From the NCBI GenBank assembly GCA_902572065.1, contig CACGEL010000007.1:1-31117 (forward strand): a stretch of DNA of 31,117 nucleotides. Reading direction: 5' to 3'. Origin of the DNA: an uncultured Prochlorococcus sp. (GTDB taxonomy: Bacteria; Cyanobacteriota; Cyanobacteriia; PCC-6307; Cyanobiaceae). A model generated the notes under the pieces. That model did not search any database, was not told where the DNA came from, and saw only the letters and a list, made by a program, of their open reading frames with translations. Below, piece by piece: positions 8,959 through 19,317 of this stretch (position 1 is its first letter; the number at the start of each line of letters is the position of its first letter). A program made the position numbers and the translations under genes.

Positions 8959-9852
8959 TTGACTAATATTTCTAATAATGCAGTTGGGAAGCCTGACTGG
9001 TTAAGGGTAAAAGCACCTCAATTAGAGAGAATAGGTAATACTGCAAATTTGTTGAGTGATCTAAAATTAAATACAGTATGTCAAGAAGCAAGCTGTCCTA
9101 ATATTGGTGAATGTTTCGCTAGTGGTACGGCAACTTTTTTAATAATGGGCCCTGGCTGTACTAGAGCATGCCCATATTGCGATATTGATTTTGATAGATC
9201 TAAGAGAGATTTAGACCCCACAGAACCTAATCGTTTAGCCGAGGCTGTTTATAGAATGAAACTTAAGCATGTTGTGATCACATCAGTTAACAGAGATGAT
9301 TTGGCTGATGGTGGAGCTTCGCAGTTTTACAAATGTGTTTCGGAAGTTAAAACAAAATCTCCTGAAACGACTATTGAATTATTGATTCCAGATTTATGTG
9401 GTAATTGGTCAGCACTCGAAAAGGTTTTAGATTCTAAACCAAATGTTTTAAACCATAATATTGAAACTGTGCCAACTTTGTATAGGAAAGTAAGGCCACA
9501 AGGAAACTATCAAAGAACTCTAGAATTACTTAAAAGAACGAGAGAATATTTCCCAAGTGTATATACTAAATCTGGCTTTATGTTGGGTTTAGGAGAAAAG
9601 GATGATGAAGTTTTAAATCTTCTCATGGATCTAAGAAAATATGATGTAGACATAGTTACTATTGGCCAATATTTATCGCCAGGACCAAAACATCTACCGG
9701 TTCAAAGATTTGTTAGCCCTTCAAAATTTAATTATTTTAAATTATACGGAGAAAATGAATTAGGTTTTATGCAAGTTGTAAGTTCTCCTCTAACTCGTAG
9801 TAGTTATCATGCTGAAGAAATTAAGAAACTCATGAAAAAGTTTCCAAGATGA
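8959..9852 (+). CDS. lipA: lipoyl synthase
   Basis: Radical SAM enzyme that inserts two sulfurs into protein-bound octanoyl chains to make the lipoyl cofactor of 2-oxoacid dehydrogenases and the glycine cleavage H protein. It has 297 aa. The auxiliary-cluster motif is C41-x4-C46-x5-C52 ([12 protein letters not shown]), the radical SAM motif is C67-x3-C71-x2-C74 (CTRACPYC), and the conserved C-terminal RSSYHAEE carries the serine ligand. The start is TTG at 8959; the next in-frame Met is inside the catalytic core, and WLRVKAP near residues 14-20 belongs to the family N-terminus. Cyanobacteria often carry two lipA copies, and this window shows one. It converges on the YciI-like gene, 9 bp away. 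Confidence 0.95.
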   Translation: MTNISNNAVGKPDWLRVKAPQLERIGNTANLLSDLKLNTVCQEASCPNIGECFASGTATFLIMGPGCTRACPYCDIDFDRSKRDLDPTEPNRLAEAVYRMKLKHVVITSVNRDDLADGGASQFYKCVSEVKTKSPETTIELLIPDLCGNWSALEKVLDSKPNVLNHNIETVPTLYRKVRPQGNYQRTLELLKRTREYFPSVYTKSGFMLGLGEKDDEVLNLLMDLRKYDVDIVTIGQYLSPGPKHLPVQRFVSPSKFNYFKLYGENELGFMQVVSSPLTRSSYHAEEIKKLMKKFPR

Positions 9853-9861
9853 TTCAATTTT

Positions 9862-10155
9862 TTATTGATTAATATCAATCCACTCATTTAGTTTCCATTC
9901 AACTATATTATTTTTTATCATTGGGTCATTTTTTATAATTTCTAGCGCTTCTTTATAAGTTTCAAGTTCAATAATTAGTAATCCTCCAGCACCTGGTTGT
10001 TTTAATTCATCCACCAAAAATCCGCTTTTGATATTTATTCCTTTTCTCTTTAAATTTTCTATCCATATTATATGTTCATTGATTATTTTTTTTCTAAAAT
10101 CTTTTTGAATTAGGTATTTGTTTTTTATGAGTTCAGTCTTAATAAAAATAGGCAT
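9862..10155 (-). CDS. YciI-like protein
   Basis: A 97-aa single-domain protein of the YCII-related, dimeric ferredoxin-like alpha/beta fold. Family-type features are EHIIWIENLKRKGI (His28 region), SGFLVDE, GGLLIIELE, the DP pair at about residues 77-78 and EWKLNEW near the end. The family is mostly uncharacterised; some members act on small aromatic or halogenated substrates. It starts 3 bp after the Fd-GOGAT stop on the same strand, so it is almost certainly in that transcript. A link to glutamate synthesis is only suggested by position. Confidence 0.78.
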   Translation of the reverse strand: MPIFIKTELIKNKYLIQKDFRKKIINEHIIWIENLKRKGINIKSGFLVDELKQPGAGGLLIIELETYKEALEIIKNDPMIKNNIVEWKLNEWIDINQ

Positions 10156-10158
10156 TTA

Positions 10159-13100
10159 TTAATTTTTAAGTCCAAGCATTTCTTCCTCGCTAGGTGGAAC
10201 AACTATTTTGAAAATTCCTTTAAAATGATCCCAATTATTTATTATCTTAAGTGCTTTTAAACTCTTGGTTTTTTTATGATATTCACTAAGAATTCCTAAT
10301 AAAATGTCCTCTTGTTTGAGGTTAGTTATTTTAAAGATACTGACTATTTCCTTATTTACTTTTTTCTCTAAATCATTATTTTCATCAAGGATATAAGCTA
10401 TTCCACCAGTCATTCCTGCTCCAATATTTCTCCCTGTTGAACCTAAAATTACTATTTTACCACCAGTCATATATTCACAACAATGGTCGCCCGCCCCTTC
10501 TGTTACTGCAGTAGCCCCACTATTCCTAACTGCAAATCTTTCTCCTGATTTTCCTAAAGCAAACAATTTACCACCTGTTGCTCCATAAAGACAGGTATTA
10601 CCCAATATCACTTGCCGCGATGACTTCTTATCTACTTTTGGAGGAATAATAGTAAGAACACCACCATTCATTCCTTTACAAACATAATCATTTGCCTCCC
10701 CAATTAATTGGATATTCATTCCTTTTAATAAAAATGCGCCAAAACTCTGTCCTGCGTATCCTTTAAAATTGAGGTTTAGGTTACCATTGAATCCATTATT
10801 TCCATAAAGTGCAGCGATTTCACCTGATATTTTTGCACAAACACTTCTATCTGTATTTCTTATTTGAATTTCTTTAATTAACTTTCCATGATTCTTAATA
10901 GTATTCATGAAATGCTTATCAGATAAAAATTTATCCTCTAATACAGATCCATTGGTGTGGGCATTTGGGGAATGGTTTAACCATGACCTGTCTGCAACAT
11001 AGTTTTTATAATTAACCAAAGAACTTAGGTCAATATTCTTCGTTTTTGGAAGACGTATATTTCTTGTTGTTAAAAATTCATGATTACCAATCAATTCCTC
11101 CATATTTGAAACACCAATACTGCTCATTATTTCTCTTATCTCTTCAGCTATGTAGAAGAAAAAATTAACTACATTTTCAGGTAAACCTTTAAATCTTTTT
11201 CTTAATTCTTCTTTCTGAGTAGCAACTCCAACAGGACATTTGTTTGTATGACAAACACGAGCCATTATGCAGCCCTCCGCGATCATTGCAACTGAACCAA
11301 AACCATATTCTTCAGCCCCTAATAAAGCTGCAATGATTACATCCCATCCTGTCTTTAGACCTCCGTCAGTTCTTAAAAGCACCCTATCTCTGAGATTATT
11401 TTCTAGTAAAGATTTATGCACCTCTGCAACTCCTAATTCCCATGGTAAACCAGCATGTTTAATAGAACTAAGGGGTGAAGCACCAGTACCTCCATCATGT
11501 CCGGAAATTTGTATGACATCAGCATTTGCCTTGCTTACCCCTGCAGCAATAGTGCCAATACCAATTTCAGAGACAAGCTTTACACTCACTTTCGCTTTTG
11601 GATGTACTTGGTGCAAGTCATGAATTAATTGTGCTAAATCTTCAATTGAATAAATATCATGATGAGGTGGTGGAGATATTAAAGCTACCCCAGGTTTACT
11701 GTTTCTTAGTTTTGCAATATATGAATCAACTTTGGGACCAGGTAATTGCCCCCCTTCACCTGGTTTAGCTCCTTGAGCCATTTTTATTTCAAGTTGCTTG
11801 CCACTTCTTAGATATTCTGGAGTAACTCCAAATCTTCCAGAAGCTATTTGTTTAATTGCTGAGCAGGCCGTATCTCCATTTTTAAGACCCTTTATGAAAG
11901 GTAAAGTAATTGATTGGGTATTTTCATCGATGTCATTTAATACGTTAAATCGAGCAGGGTCCTCCCCTCCTTCCCCGCTGTTACTTTTCCCTCCAATTCT
12001 ATTCATTGCAACTGCCAATACTTCATGAGCTTCTCTTGATAATGCCCCTAAACTCATACCTCCCGTACAAAACCTTTTACATATTGATTCAACACTTTCA
12101 ACCTGATCTAATGGGATACTTTCCCTTTTTGAGTTAATTGTAAGCAAATCTCTTAAAGAAGTAATTGGTCTATTACGAATCAGTTTTTGATAAGTCTCAA
12201 AATGATCGTATCCTGGTCCTTGCTTTAGAGCAGAATGTAAAACCTTAGACATCTCAGGGTTATTAGAATGATATTCTCCATTATTTCTAAATTGAACAAA
12301 TCCTAGAAACTCTAATTTTTTTAAATCAATTTCAGGATATGCTTTTGTATGTATTTCAAGGGATTCATTTGCAAGTTCTTTCAAAGAAATTCCTGCAATT
12401 CGACTTGTTGTTCCATCAAAGGCTATTTTTATTAAATCAGAACCAATTCCAACAGCCTCAAAAATTTGAGCACCATGATAACTAGATAAAAGAGAAATTC
12501 CTATTTTAGAAAGTATTTTTCTTAGCCCATCTTCTAAAGCTTTTTTGATATTTTGCTGGACTTCTTCAACAGATAGTGGATTGATTTTTTTACTAGCTAT
12601 AAGTTTTTGGGTTTTTGGATGGTGTAACCAATGTCTGCCAGACTCAAGTGTTAACCATGGGCAAACAGCACTAACTCCATAACCAATTAAACATGCTAGA
12701 TGATGCGTACTCCAACATTGCCCAGTTTCAATTATGAGCGAGGCTTTTAATCTTATTTCTTTTTTAAGTAGATAATGATGAATTGCACCTACAGCTAATA
12801 AAGGAGGAATAAAACTTTTTTTTGAATTCACTCCTTTGTCAGAAATAATTATTAAAGAACTTCCTTCATTTATTGATACCTCGCTTAATTTACATATTTC
12901 TTCTAATTTTTTTTCGAAACCTTTAATACCTTCATCAATATCAAATAAACTTGAAATTGTTTTAGATTTAATTTCTGATTCTTTTAGTGAAATTAATTCT
13001 TTTTCATTAATAATTGGGCTTTCTAGATGAATATAAGGTTTAATATTTTTTGTTTCAAAAGGGGAGCATCTTTCACCAAGATGCATTTCTAAGCTCATTA

Positions 13101-14730
13101 CTAATTTTTCTCTTAAAGGATCTATTGGAGGGTTAGTAACTTGTGCAAATCTTTGTTTGAAATAATCGTATAAAATATGAGGCTTTGAAGAAAGAACAGC
13201 TAATGGTATGTCATCACCCATGCAATATGTCGGTTCTTTAGAAAGAGAAGCCATTGAATCAAGAATTAGATCATTATCTTCTGAAGAAAAACCATAAGCA
13301 GTTTGCTGTTGAAGTAATTCAAGGTCTTTTAAAAAGCAAGTATCAGTCCATTGGTTTTTTTTAAGTTTTACAATTCTTTGTTGTAAAAGGTTTTGATAGT
13401 TCTCTCTTTTAGCAGCCTCTGATTTAACATCCCAATTCCTCAAAATTTTATGCTGACAAAAATCTACTGCAAGCATTTGACCAGGACCTAAGCGTCCTTT
13501 TTCTATAATTCTTTTTTCTTCAATATCTACTACTCCTGTTTCTGAACCCATTATCACAAACCCATCATTTGTAATTGAATATCTTGCAGGTCTCAACCCA
13601 TTCCTATCTAGAGTTGCTCCAACAAAATCACCATCTGCAAAAACTAATAAAGCAGGCCCATCCCAGGCTTCTTGGAGACTAGCTGAATATTCATAAAATG
13701 CTTTTATGTCATCTCTATGTTCAAGTTCTGGTTGATCTCTAAATGCTTCAGGAACAAGTCCTAATAATGAATCAGTTATCGGTTTTCCAGAACGAATATT
13801 AATTTCTAGAGTTGCATCAAGATTTGATGAATCACTTTTGTTTATATCAACTATTGGTTTAATGTCTCTAGATAATTCACCCCAGTACTCATCTATATGT
13901 GTTTCTGATGCTTTCGCCCAATTAATATTTCCTAAAAGTGTATTGATTTCTCCATTATGGCCTAAGAACCTCATTGGCTGAGCAAGAGGCCATTTTGGCA
14001 AAGTGTTAGTGCTAAATCTTCGATGGTAAACAGAAAATGAAACTTTAAAATCCTTTTTCTTTAGGTCTTCGTAAAATTCTGATAATACCTCCGATCTAAC
14101 CATTCCTTTATAAACAACTGTTTTAGAACTAAGCGATGAGAAATAAAATTCACAATCTCCAACGGCATTTTTTGTATTTTCTCTGATTCTTTTTTCAATT
14201 CTTTTTCTTAGTTGAAATAAGAGCTTCTCAATATCTTGACTATCATCTTTGCCTAAACAAATAATCCATTGAATTATAGAAGGTGCATTTGCTTTAGCTA
14301 AAGTTCCCAATGTTTCATTTTTGACCGGTACATTTCTCCAAAATGTTTTTTTGAAATTTAGTTTTCTGGCTTCTTCATCACAAATTAATTTTGATTCTTT
14401 GACTTTTAATTCATTATTTGGCATAAAAATCATCCCCAAACCTCTCTTCTGATGAGGTTCAGTAACTAAATTCAATTCTTTATTTATATATGTCCATGGG
14501 ATTGAACATAAAATACCAGCCCCATCTCCTGAATCACTATCTCCCCCACATCCTCCTCTATGTTCCATACAACTAAGTCCTTTAAGAGATTGTTGTAAAA
14601 TCCAATTACTTTCTTCACCTTTAATATTTGCTATGAAACCTACTCCGCATGCATCTTTCTCTCCAATTATTCCATTGGGAGAGTAACTATCTTGATATGG
14701 CTCGACGCTATTTTTGATATTTTCTCGCAT
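10159..14730 (-). CDS. glsF: ferredoxin-dependent glutamate synthase
   Basis: Converts glutamine plus 2-oxoglutarate to two glutamates using electrons from reduced ferredoxin; in cyanobacteria it is the main ammonium-assimilating partner of glutamine synthetase. It has 1523 aa, normal for Fd-GOGAT. The N-terminal class II amidotransferase begins at Cys28 (DACGVGF) after a short propeptide. Central and FMN-binding alpha/beta-barrel domains follow (GGKSNSGEGGEDPARFN, QGAKPGEGGQLPG, SGHDGGTGASPL). The 3Fe-4S cysteines are C1154-x5-C1160-x4-C1165 (CIMARVCHTNKC). A glycine-rich GXGXG beta-helix domain occupies about 1270-1490. Identity to this family is certain; ferredoxin rather than NADPH use is inferred from cyanobacterial context and the absence of an adjacent small subunit. 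It is also called gltS in some cyanobacterial annotations. Confidence 0.97.
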   Translation of the reverse strand: MRENIKNSVEPYQDSYSPNGIIGEKDACGVGFIANIKGEESNWILQQSLKGLSCMEHRGGCGGDSDSGDGAGILCSIPWTYINKELNLVTEPHQKRGLGMIFMPNNELKVKESKLICDEEARKLNFKKTFWRNVPVKNETLGTLAKANAPSIIQWIICLGKDDSQDIEKLLFQLRKRIEKRIRENTKNAVGDCEFYFSSLSSKTVVYKGMVRSEVLSEFYEDLKKKDFKVSFSVYHRRFSTNTLPKWPLAQPMRFLGHNGEINTLLGNINWAKASETHIDEYWGELSRDIKPIVDINKSDSSNLDATLEINIRSGKPITDSLLGLVPEAFRDQPELEHRDDIKAFYEYSASLQEAWDGPALLVFADGDFVGATLDRNGLRPARYSITNDGFVIMGSETGVVDIEEKRIIEKGRLGPGQMLAVDFCQHKILRNWDVKSEAAKRENYQNLLQQRIVKLKKNQWTDTCFLKDLELLQQQTAYGFSSEDNDLILDSMASLSKEPTYCMGDDIPLAVLSSKPHILYDYFKQRFAQVTNPPIDPLREKLVMSLEMHLGERCSPFETKNIKPYIHLESPIINEKELISLKESEIKSKTISSLFDIDEGIKGFEKKLEEICKLSEVSINEGSSLIIISDKGVNSKKSFIPPLLAVGAIHHYLLKKEIRLKASLIIETGQCWSTHHLACLIGYGVSAVCPWLTLESGRHWLHHPKTQKLIASKKINPLSVEEVQQNIKKALEDGLRKILSKIGISLLSSYHGAQIFEAVGIGSDLIKIAFDGTTSRIAGISLKELANESLEIHTKAYPEIDLKKLEFLGFVQFRNNGEYHSNNPEMSKVLHSALKQGPGYDHFETYQKLIRNRPITSLRDLLTINSKRESIPLDQVESVESICKRFCTGGMSLGALSREAHEVLAVAMNRIGGKSNSGEGGEDPARFNVLNDIDENTQSITLPFIKGLKNGDTACSAIKQIASGRFGVTPEYLRSGKQLEIKMAQGAKPGEGGQLPGPKVDSYIAKLRNSKPGVALISPPPHHDIYSIEDLAQLIHDLHQVHPKAKVSVKLVSEIGIGTIAAGVSKANADVIQISGHDGGTGASPLSSIKHAGLPWELGVAEVHKSLLENNLRDRVLLRTDGGLKTGWDVIIAALLGAEEYGFGSVAMIAEGCIMARVCHTNKCPVGVATQKEELRKRFKGLPENVVNFFFYIAEEIREIMSSIGVSNMEELIGNHEFLTTRNIRLPKTKNIDLSSLVNYKNYVADRSWLNHSPNAHTNGSVLEDKFLSDKHFMNTIKNHGKLIKEIQIRNTDRSVCAKISGEIAALYGNNGFNGNLNLNFKGYAGQSFGAFLLKGMNIQLIGEANDYVCKGMNGGVLTIIPPKVDKKSSRQVILGNTCLYGATGGKLFALGKSGERFAVRNSGATAVTEGAGDHCCEYMTGGKIVILGSTGRNIGAGMTGGIAYILDENNDLEKKVNKEIVSIFKITNLKQEDILLGILSEYHKKTKSLKALKIINNWDHFKGIFKIVVPPSEEEMLGLKN

Positions 14731-14766
14731 AGATTAATTAACAATAAAAAAATTTAATTTATTTTC

Positions 14767-14772
14767 ATTATA
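14767..14772 (-). promoter_or_regulatory. possible -10 element of glsF
   Basis: On the minus strand this reads TATAAT, a perfect -10 consensus, 36 nt upstream of the glsF start codon. The -35 region is a weak AGTTTT. No NtcA-type GTA-N8-TAC site was noticed between it and rpsL, but I could not scan exhaustively. Confidence 0.4.
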
Positions 14773-14877
14773 AAAATAAATATCAAAATAAAACTAAAAA
14801 TAATGAAGAATTACTAAACAAATTTTAATTTCACTTTCAAATTGAAAAAAAAACTTTTGATGTGACTCGTTAGAGGT

Positions 14878-14883
14878 TATGAT
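14878..14883 (+). promoter_or_regulatory. possible -10 element of the rpsL operon
   Basis: TATGAT, 33 nt upstream of the rpsL ATG, is the best -10 candidate for the str operon. TTGATG at 14857-14862 is a possible -35, though the spacing of 15 nt is short. Confidence 0.35.
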
Positions 14884-14916
14884 GTTTGGATATGTATTTT
14901 TTATCTATAAATATAG

Positions 14917-15294
14917 ATGCCGACCATTTCCCAATTAATTGGATCAGAAAGAAAACGTCTGACAAGAAAAACAAAATCTCCTGCACTTAAATCTTGTCCA
15001 GAGAGAAGAGGAGTATGTACAAGAGTTTATACCTCTACTCCTAAAAAACCTAATTCTGCCTTACGAAAAGTTGCCAGAGTTAGATTAACTTCTGGTTTTG
15101 AAGTTACCGCATATATTCCAGGAATTGGACATAACTTACAGGAACACTCTGTTGTTCTTTTAAGAGGGGGAAGAGTCAAGGATCTGCCAGGTGTAAGATA
15201 TCATATAATAAGAGGAACTTTAGATACTGCAGGAGTCAAAGATAGGCGTCAATCCAGATCTAAATACGGAGCAAAAGCTCCTAAAAATGATTAA
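14917..15294 (+). CDS. rpsL: 30S ribosomal protein S12
   Basis: Decoding-centre protein of the small ribosomal subunit. 125 aa with the invariant signature [20 protein letters not shown] (about residues 39-58) and the second conserved loop [12 protein letters not shown]. Lysines 43 and 44 correspond to positions where streptomycin-resistance changes arise in other bacteria; the wild-type residues are present. First gene of the rpsL-rpsG-fusA-tuf-rpsJ operon, with rpsG 27 nt downstream. A 6-bp hairpin can form over the start codon (14903-14918). Confidence 0.98.
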   Translation: MPTISQLIGSERKRLTRKTKSPALKSCPERRGVCTRVYTSTPKKPNSALRKVARVRLTSGFEVTAYIPGIGHNLQEHSVVLLRGGRVKDLPGVRYHIIRGTLDTAGVKDRRQSRSKYGAKAPKND

Positions 15295-15321
15295 TTCTTC
15301 AACATCAATTCTTTATTTAAT

Positions 15322-15792
15322 ATGTCACGTCGTAATGCAGCAGTAAAAAGACCGGTTTTACCTGATCCTCAATTTAATAGTCGTCTTGCCTCAATGATGA
15401 TTTCTAGATTAATGAAACATGGTAAAAAGTCTACCGCACAAAAAATATTATCAGACGCTTTCTCTCTCATCAGTGAAAGAACAGGTGGAAATCCTGTAGA
15501 GTTATTTGAAACAGCGGTAAAGAATGCAACACCTTTAGTTGAGGTCAGAGCTAGAAGAGTTGGAGGTGCTACTTATCAAGTCCCTATGGAAGTTCGTCAA
15601 GAAAGAGGTACGGCAATGGCACTAAGATGGCTTGTTACTTTTTCAAGAGGAAGAAATGGAAAAAGTATGTCACAAAAATTAGCAGGTGAATTAATGGATG
15701 CAGCAAATGAAACTGGCAGCGCAGTTAAGAAAAGAGAAGATACTCATAAAATGGCAGAAGCTAATAAGGCTTTTGCACACTACAGATACTAA
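15322..15792 (+). CDS. rpsG: 30S ribosomal protein S7
   Basis: Head-domain assembly initiator of the 30S subunit, contacting the 3' domain of 16S rRNA. 156 aa, normal length, with the typical start [20 protein letters not shown] and the conserved [18 protein letters not shown] (about residues 75-92), ending AFAHYRY. Second gene of the str operon. In enterobacteria S7 represses its own operon at the rpsL-rpsG junction; here that gap is only 27 nt and no such structure is obvious. Confidence 0.98.
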   Translation: MSRRNAAVKRPVLPDPQFNSRLASMMISRLMKHGKKSTAQKILSDAFSLISERTGGNPVELFETAVKNATPLVEVRARRVGGATYQVPMEVRQERGTAMALRWLVTFSRGRNGKSMSQKLAGELMDAANETGSAVKKREDTHKMAEANKAFAHYRY

Positions 15793-15834
15793 TTTCGACC
15801 AAAATGTCCCTTAATTAGTTTATTATTAAACAAA

Positions 15835-15856
15835 AGTTTATTTGAATCAATAAACT
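15835..15856 (+). other. small hairpin in the rpsG-fusA gap
   Basis: AGTTTATT (15835-15842) pairs perfectly with 15849-15856 across a 6-nt loop. It sits 29 nt before the fusA ribosome-binding site. There is no T-run after it, so a processing or stability element is likelier than a terminator. Confidence 0.3.
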
Positions 15857-15884
15857 ATAGCTATTTAGCAATCTTATTCTATTT

Positions 15885-15888
15885 GGAG
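15885..15888 (+). promoter_or_regulatory. Shine-Dalgarno site that fixes the fusA TTG start
   Basis: GGAG lies 8 nt upstream of TTG at 15897, ideal spacing. No in-frame ATG exists near the conserved EF-G N-terminus, so this site decides the non-ATG start. Confidence 0.7.
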
Positions 15889-15896
15889 TTTTAACA

Positions 15897-17972
15897 TTGG
15901 CCCGCGACTTTCCCCTTGAACGAGTTAGGAACATAGGTATAGCCGCTCACATTGATGCTGGTAAAACAACAACAACTGAAAGAATACTTTTTTATTCGGG
16001 CGTTGTTCACAAAATTGGAGAAGTACATGATGGTGCAGCGGTCACCGATTGGATGGCCCAAGAAAGAGAAAGAGGAATTACCATTACAGCTGCTGCAATT
16101 TCTACAAGTTGGCAGGATCATAGAATCAATATTATTGATACTCCAGGTCACGTTGATTTTACTATTGAAGTTGAGAGATCAATGAGAGTTTTAGATGGAG
16201 TTATTGCTGTATTTTGTGCTGTAGGAGGAGTTCAGCCACAGTCAGAAACAGTTTGGAGACAGGCTGATAGATACTCTGTTCCAAGGATGGTTTTCGTTAA
16301 TAAGATGGATAGAACAGGAGCAGACTTTCTAAAAGTTAATAAACAAATTAAAGATCGTTTAAAAGCAAATGCTTTACCTATTCAGCTCCCAATAGGTGCC
16401 GAAGGCGATTTAACAGGAATTATAGATTTAGTAAGTAATAAGGCTTATTTATACAAAAATGATTTAGGTACTGATATTGAAGAGGCTCCAATCCCAGAGG
16501 CTATGAAGGATGAGGCTAATGAGTGGAGAAGTAAATTAATGGAAAGTGTTGCAGAAAATGATGAAGAATTAATTGAAATATTTTTAGATAAGGGAGAATT
16601 AACTGAAGACCAATTAAAAAAAGGAATCAGAGAAGGAGTTCTTAAACATGGTTTAGTCCCTGTTTTATGTGGATCAGCCTTTAAAAATAAAGGGGTACAA
16701 TTAGTTTTAGATGCAGTAGTTGATTATTTACCTGCTCCAGTCGATGTAAAGCCAATTCAGGGTGTTTTACCAAACGGTAAGGAAGATTTTAGGCCATCTG
16801 ATGATAATGCTCCTTTCAGTGCATTAGCTTTCAAAGTAATGTCCGATCCTTACGGGAAACTAACCTTTGTCAGAATGTATTCTGGAGTCCTTTCAAAAGG
16901 TAGTTATGTTATGAATTCAACTAAGGATGCTAAAGAGAGAATCTCTAGATTAGTTATTTTAAAAGCTGATGAGAGAGAAGAAGTTGATGAATTAAGAGCA
17001 GGTGATTTAGGTGCTGTCTTAGGCTTAAAGAATACAACAACAGGAGACACCCTTTGTAATACAGAAGACCCTATAGTTCTAGAAACTTTATTTATTCCTG
17101 AACCTGTCATCTCAGTTGCTGTAGAACCAAAAACTAAAGGAGATATGGAAAAGCTTTCTAAAGCTTTACAAGCTTTATCTGAAGAGGATCCAACCTTTAG
17201 AGTAAGTACAGATCAAGAGACAAATCAGACTGTTATAGCTGGAATGGGCGAATTGCATCTAGAAATACTTGTAGATAGAATGTTAAGAGAGTTTAAAGTT
17301 GAGGCAAATATTGGTGCTCCTCAAGTTTCTTATAGAGAAACAATTAGATCAAGCTCCAAGGGTGAAGGTAAATATGCAAGACAAACTGGAGGTAAAGGTC
17401 AATATGGGCACGTAATTATTGAAATGGAACCTGCTGAAGTTGGAAAAGGTTTCGAATTTGTAAATAAAATTGTTGGTGGAACAGTTCCCAAAGAATACAT
17501 TGGACCAGCTTCTAATGGTATGAAAGAAACCTGTGAATCAGGCGTTCTTGCCGGTTATCCGCTAATTGATGTAAAAGTAACACTAGTCGATGGTTCGTTC
17601 CACGATGTAGACTCTTCTGAAATGGCCTTCAAAATTGCAGGTTCAATGGCTTTTAAAGATGGGGTTAAAAAATGCAATCCTGTCCTATTAGAGCCTATGA
17701 TGAAAGTAGAGGTCGAAAGTCCTGATGATTTTCTTGGATCTGTAATTGGTGATCTCTCCTCGAGGAGAGGTCAAGTCGAAGGACAGTCTGTCGATGATGG
17801 ATTGTCTAAAGTACAGGCCAAAGTGCCTTTAGCCGAAATGTTCGGTTATGCCACTCAACTCCGATCAATGACTCAAGGTCGGGGTATATTTTCAATGGAG
17901 TTCGCAAATTATGAGGAAGTTCCTCGTAATGTTGCTGAAGCTATCATTTCCAAGAATCAGGGCAACTCCTGA
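15897..17972 (+). CDS. fusA: translation elongation factor G
   Basis: GTPase that drives translocation on the ribosome and, with RRF, recycling. 691 aa, normal. The P-loop is [10 protein letters not shown] (about residues 17-26), switch II holds DTPGH, and the guanine-specificity motif is NKMD near residue 137. Domains II to V follow ([21 protein letters not shown] near the C-terminus). The start codon is TTG: the conserved N-terminus [15 protein letters not shown] begins exactly there and GGAG is correctly placed. A non-ATG start on such a highly expressed gene may trim its translation relative to tuf. Third gene of the str operon. Confidence 0.98.
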   Translation: MARDFPLERVRNIGIAAHIDAGKTTTTERILFYSGVVHKIGEVHDGAAVTDWMAQERERGITITAAAISTSWQDHRINIIDTPGHVDFTIEVERSMRVLDGVIAVFCAVGGVQPQSETVWRQADRYSVPRMVFVNKMDRTGADFLKVNKQIKDRLKANALPIQLPIGAEGDLTGIIDLVSNKAYLYKNDLGTDIEEAPIPEAMKDEANEWRSKLMESVAENDEELIEIFLDKGELTEDQLKKGIREGVLKHGLVPVLCGSAFKNKGVQLVLDAVVDYLPAPVDVKPIQGVLPNGKEDFRPSDDNAPFSALAFKVMSDPYGKLTFVRMYSGVLSKGSYVMNSTKDAKERISRLVILKADEREEVDELRAGDLGAVLGLKNTTTGDTLCNTEDPIVLETLFIPEPVISVAVEPKTKGDMEKLSKALQALSEEDPTFRVSTDQETNQTVIAGMGELHLEILVDRMLREFKVEANIGAPQVSYRETIRSSSKGEGKYARQTGGKGQYGHVIIEMEPAEVGKGFEFVNKIVGGTVPKEYIGPASNGMKETCESGVLAGYPLIDVKVTLVDGSFHDVDSSEMAFKIAGSMAFKDGVKKCNPVLLEPMMKVEVESPDDFLGSVIGDLSSRRGQVEGQSVDDGLSKVQAKVPLAEMFGYATQLRSMTQGRGIFSMEFANYEEVPRNVAEAIISKNQGNS

Positions 17973-18014
17973 TCTCTAAACTAAACACTCTTTAACCCCG
18001 ATTCTTTAATTCAA

Positions 18015-19214
18015 ATGGCTCGCGAGAAGTTCGAAAGGAACAAACCACATGTCAACATAGGCACTATTGGCCACGTTGATCATGGAAAAACAACCCTGAC
18101 TGCTGCTATTACAAATGTTCTAGCTAAAAAAGGTCAAGCACAAGCTCAAGACTATGGAGACATTGATGGTGCTCCTGAAGAAAGAGAACGTGGCATAACA
18201 ATTAATACTGCACACGTCGAATATGAAACTGCAGATAGACACTATGCTCACGTTGACTGTCCAGGGCATGCTGACTATGTGAAAAATATGATCACTGGTG
18301 CTGCTCAGATGGATGGTGCAATTTTAGTTTGTGCTGCAACAGATGGTCCTATGGCTCAAACAAAGGAACATATACTTTTAGCAAAACAAGTTGGAGTTCC
18401 TGCTCTGGTTGTTGCATTAAATAAATGTGACATGGTAGATGATGAAGAAATTATTGAACTTGTTGAAATGGAAATCAGAGAACTTCTTGATAGTTATGAT
18501 TTTCCAGGTGATGATATACCCATCGTTCAAGTTTCTGGTTTAAAAGCTTTAGAAGGAGATTCTACTTGGGAATCTAAAATCGAAGAATTAATGAAGGCAG
18601 TTGATTCTAGTATCCCTGAACCTGAAAGAGAAATTGATAAGCCATTCTTGATGGCAGTAGAAGATGTTTTCTCTATTACTGGTAGAGGAACAGTGGCTAC
18701 AGGAAGGATAGAGAGAGGTAAAGTAAAAGTTGGAGAAGAAGTTGAAATAGTTGGAATAAGAGACACAAGATTGACTACAGTTACTGGTGTTGAGATGTTT
18801 CGTAAACTTCTTGATGAAGGTATGGCTGGAGATAATGTTGGACTACTCTTACGTGGTGTTCAAAAAGAAGATATCGAGAGAGGCATGGTCCTTGTTAAAA
18901 AAGGCTCAATTACCCCTCACACAAAGTTCGAAGGCGAAGTTTATGTTCTTAAGAAAGAAGAAGGAGGAAGACACACCCCTTTCTTTGCAGGTTATAGGCC
19001 ACAATTTTATATAAGAACTACAGATGTAACAGGACAAATTACAGCATTTACCTCTGATGAGGGTTCTAATGTAGAAATGGTGATGCCAGGTGACAGAATA
19101 AAAATGACTGGAGAATTAATTTGTCCAGTTGCTATCGAACAAGGTATGCGCTTTGCTATTCGTGAAGGTGGTCGTACTATCGGAGCTGGTGTTGTTTCTA
19201 AAATTATTGAATAA
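18015..19214 (+). CDS. tuf: translation elongation factor Tu
   Basis: Delivers aminoacyl-tRNA to the ribosomal A site. 399 aa. G1 is GHVDHGKT (19-26), G3 is DCPGH (about 81-85), G4 is NKCD (about 136-139), and domain II/III motifs such as [13 protein letters not shown] and the C-terminal [12 protein letters not shown] are intact. It begins 42 nt after fusA with the usual [20 protein letters not shown] start. Fourth gene of the str operon, followed by a hairpin before rpsJ. Confidence 0.99.
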   Translation: MAREKFERNKPHVNIGTIGHVDHGKTTLTAAITNVLAKKGQAQAQDYGDIDGAPEERERGITINTAHVEYETADRHYAHVDCPGHADYVKNMITGAAQMDGAILVCAATDGPMAQTKEHILLAKQVGVPALVVALNKCDMVDDEEIIELVEMEIRELLDSYDFPGDDIPIVQVSGLKALEGDSTWESKIEELMKAVDSSIPEPEREIDKPFLMAVEDVFSITGRGTVATGRIERGKVKVGEEVEIVGIRDTRLTTVTGVEMFRKLLDEGMAGDNVGLLLRGVQKEDIERGMVLVKKGSITPHTKFEGEVYVLKKEEGGRHTPFFAGYRPQFYIRTTDVTGQITAFTSDEGSNVEMVMPGDRIKMTGELICPVAIEQGMRFAIREGGRTIGAGVVSKIIE

Positions 19215-19269
19215 TTTTTAATTTTACGAAGTTAACCTTCGATAATCTAAAATATTAAATAAGAGATAT

Positions 19270-19292
19270 GGGTTATTGATTTTCAATAGCCC
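19270..19292 (+). terminator. hairpin between tuf and rpsJ, possible partial terminator or processing site
   Basis: A 10-bp stem (GGGTTATTGA at 19270-19279 with 19283-19292, one T-G wobble) closes a 3-nt loop and is followed by TTTCAT, not a long T-run. It lies midway in the 103-nt tuf-rpsJ gap. It could lower read-through to rpsJ or protect the tuf mRNA 3' end. Confidence 0.45.
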
Positions 19293-19317
19293 TTTCATAA
19301 AGAGATTAATCTAAACT

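Noticed and set aside
9864..9879. Inverted repeat ATTGAT-TAAT-ATCAAT at the lipA/YciI-like convergent ends
   Set aside because: The stem is only 6 bp, almost all AT, with no T-run on the downstream side of either strand, and it lies at the coding end of the YciI-like gene; not a credible terminator.
11267..11623. 118-codon plus-strand open frame inside glsF
   Set aside because: It is antisense to the conserved FMN/3Fe-4S region of Fd-GOGAT; its frame is open only because of codon bias on the other strand, and the translation resembles no protein.
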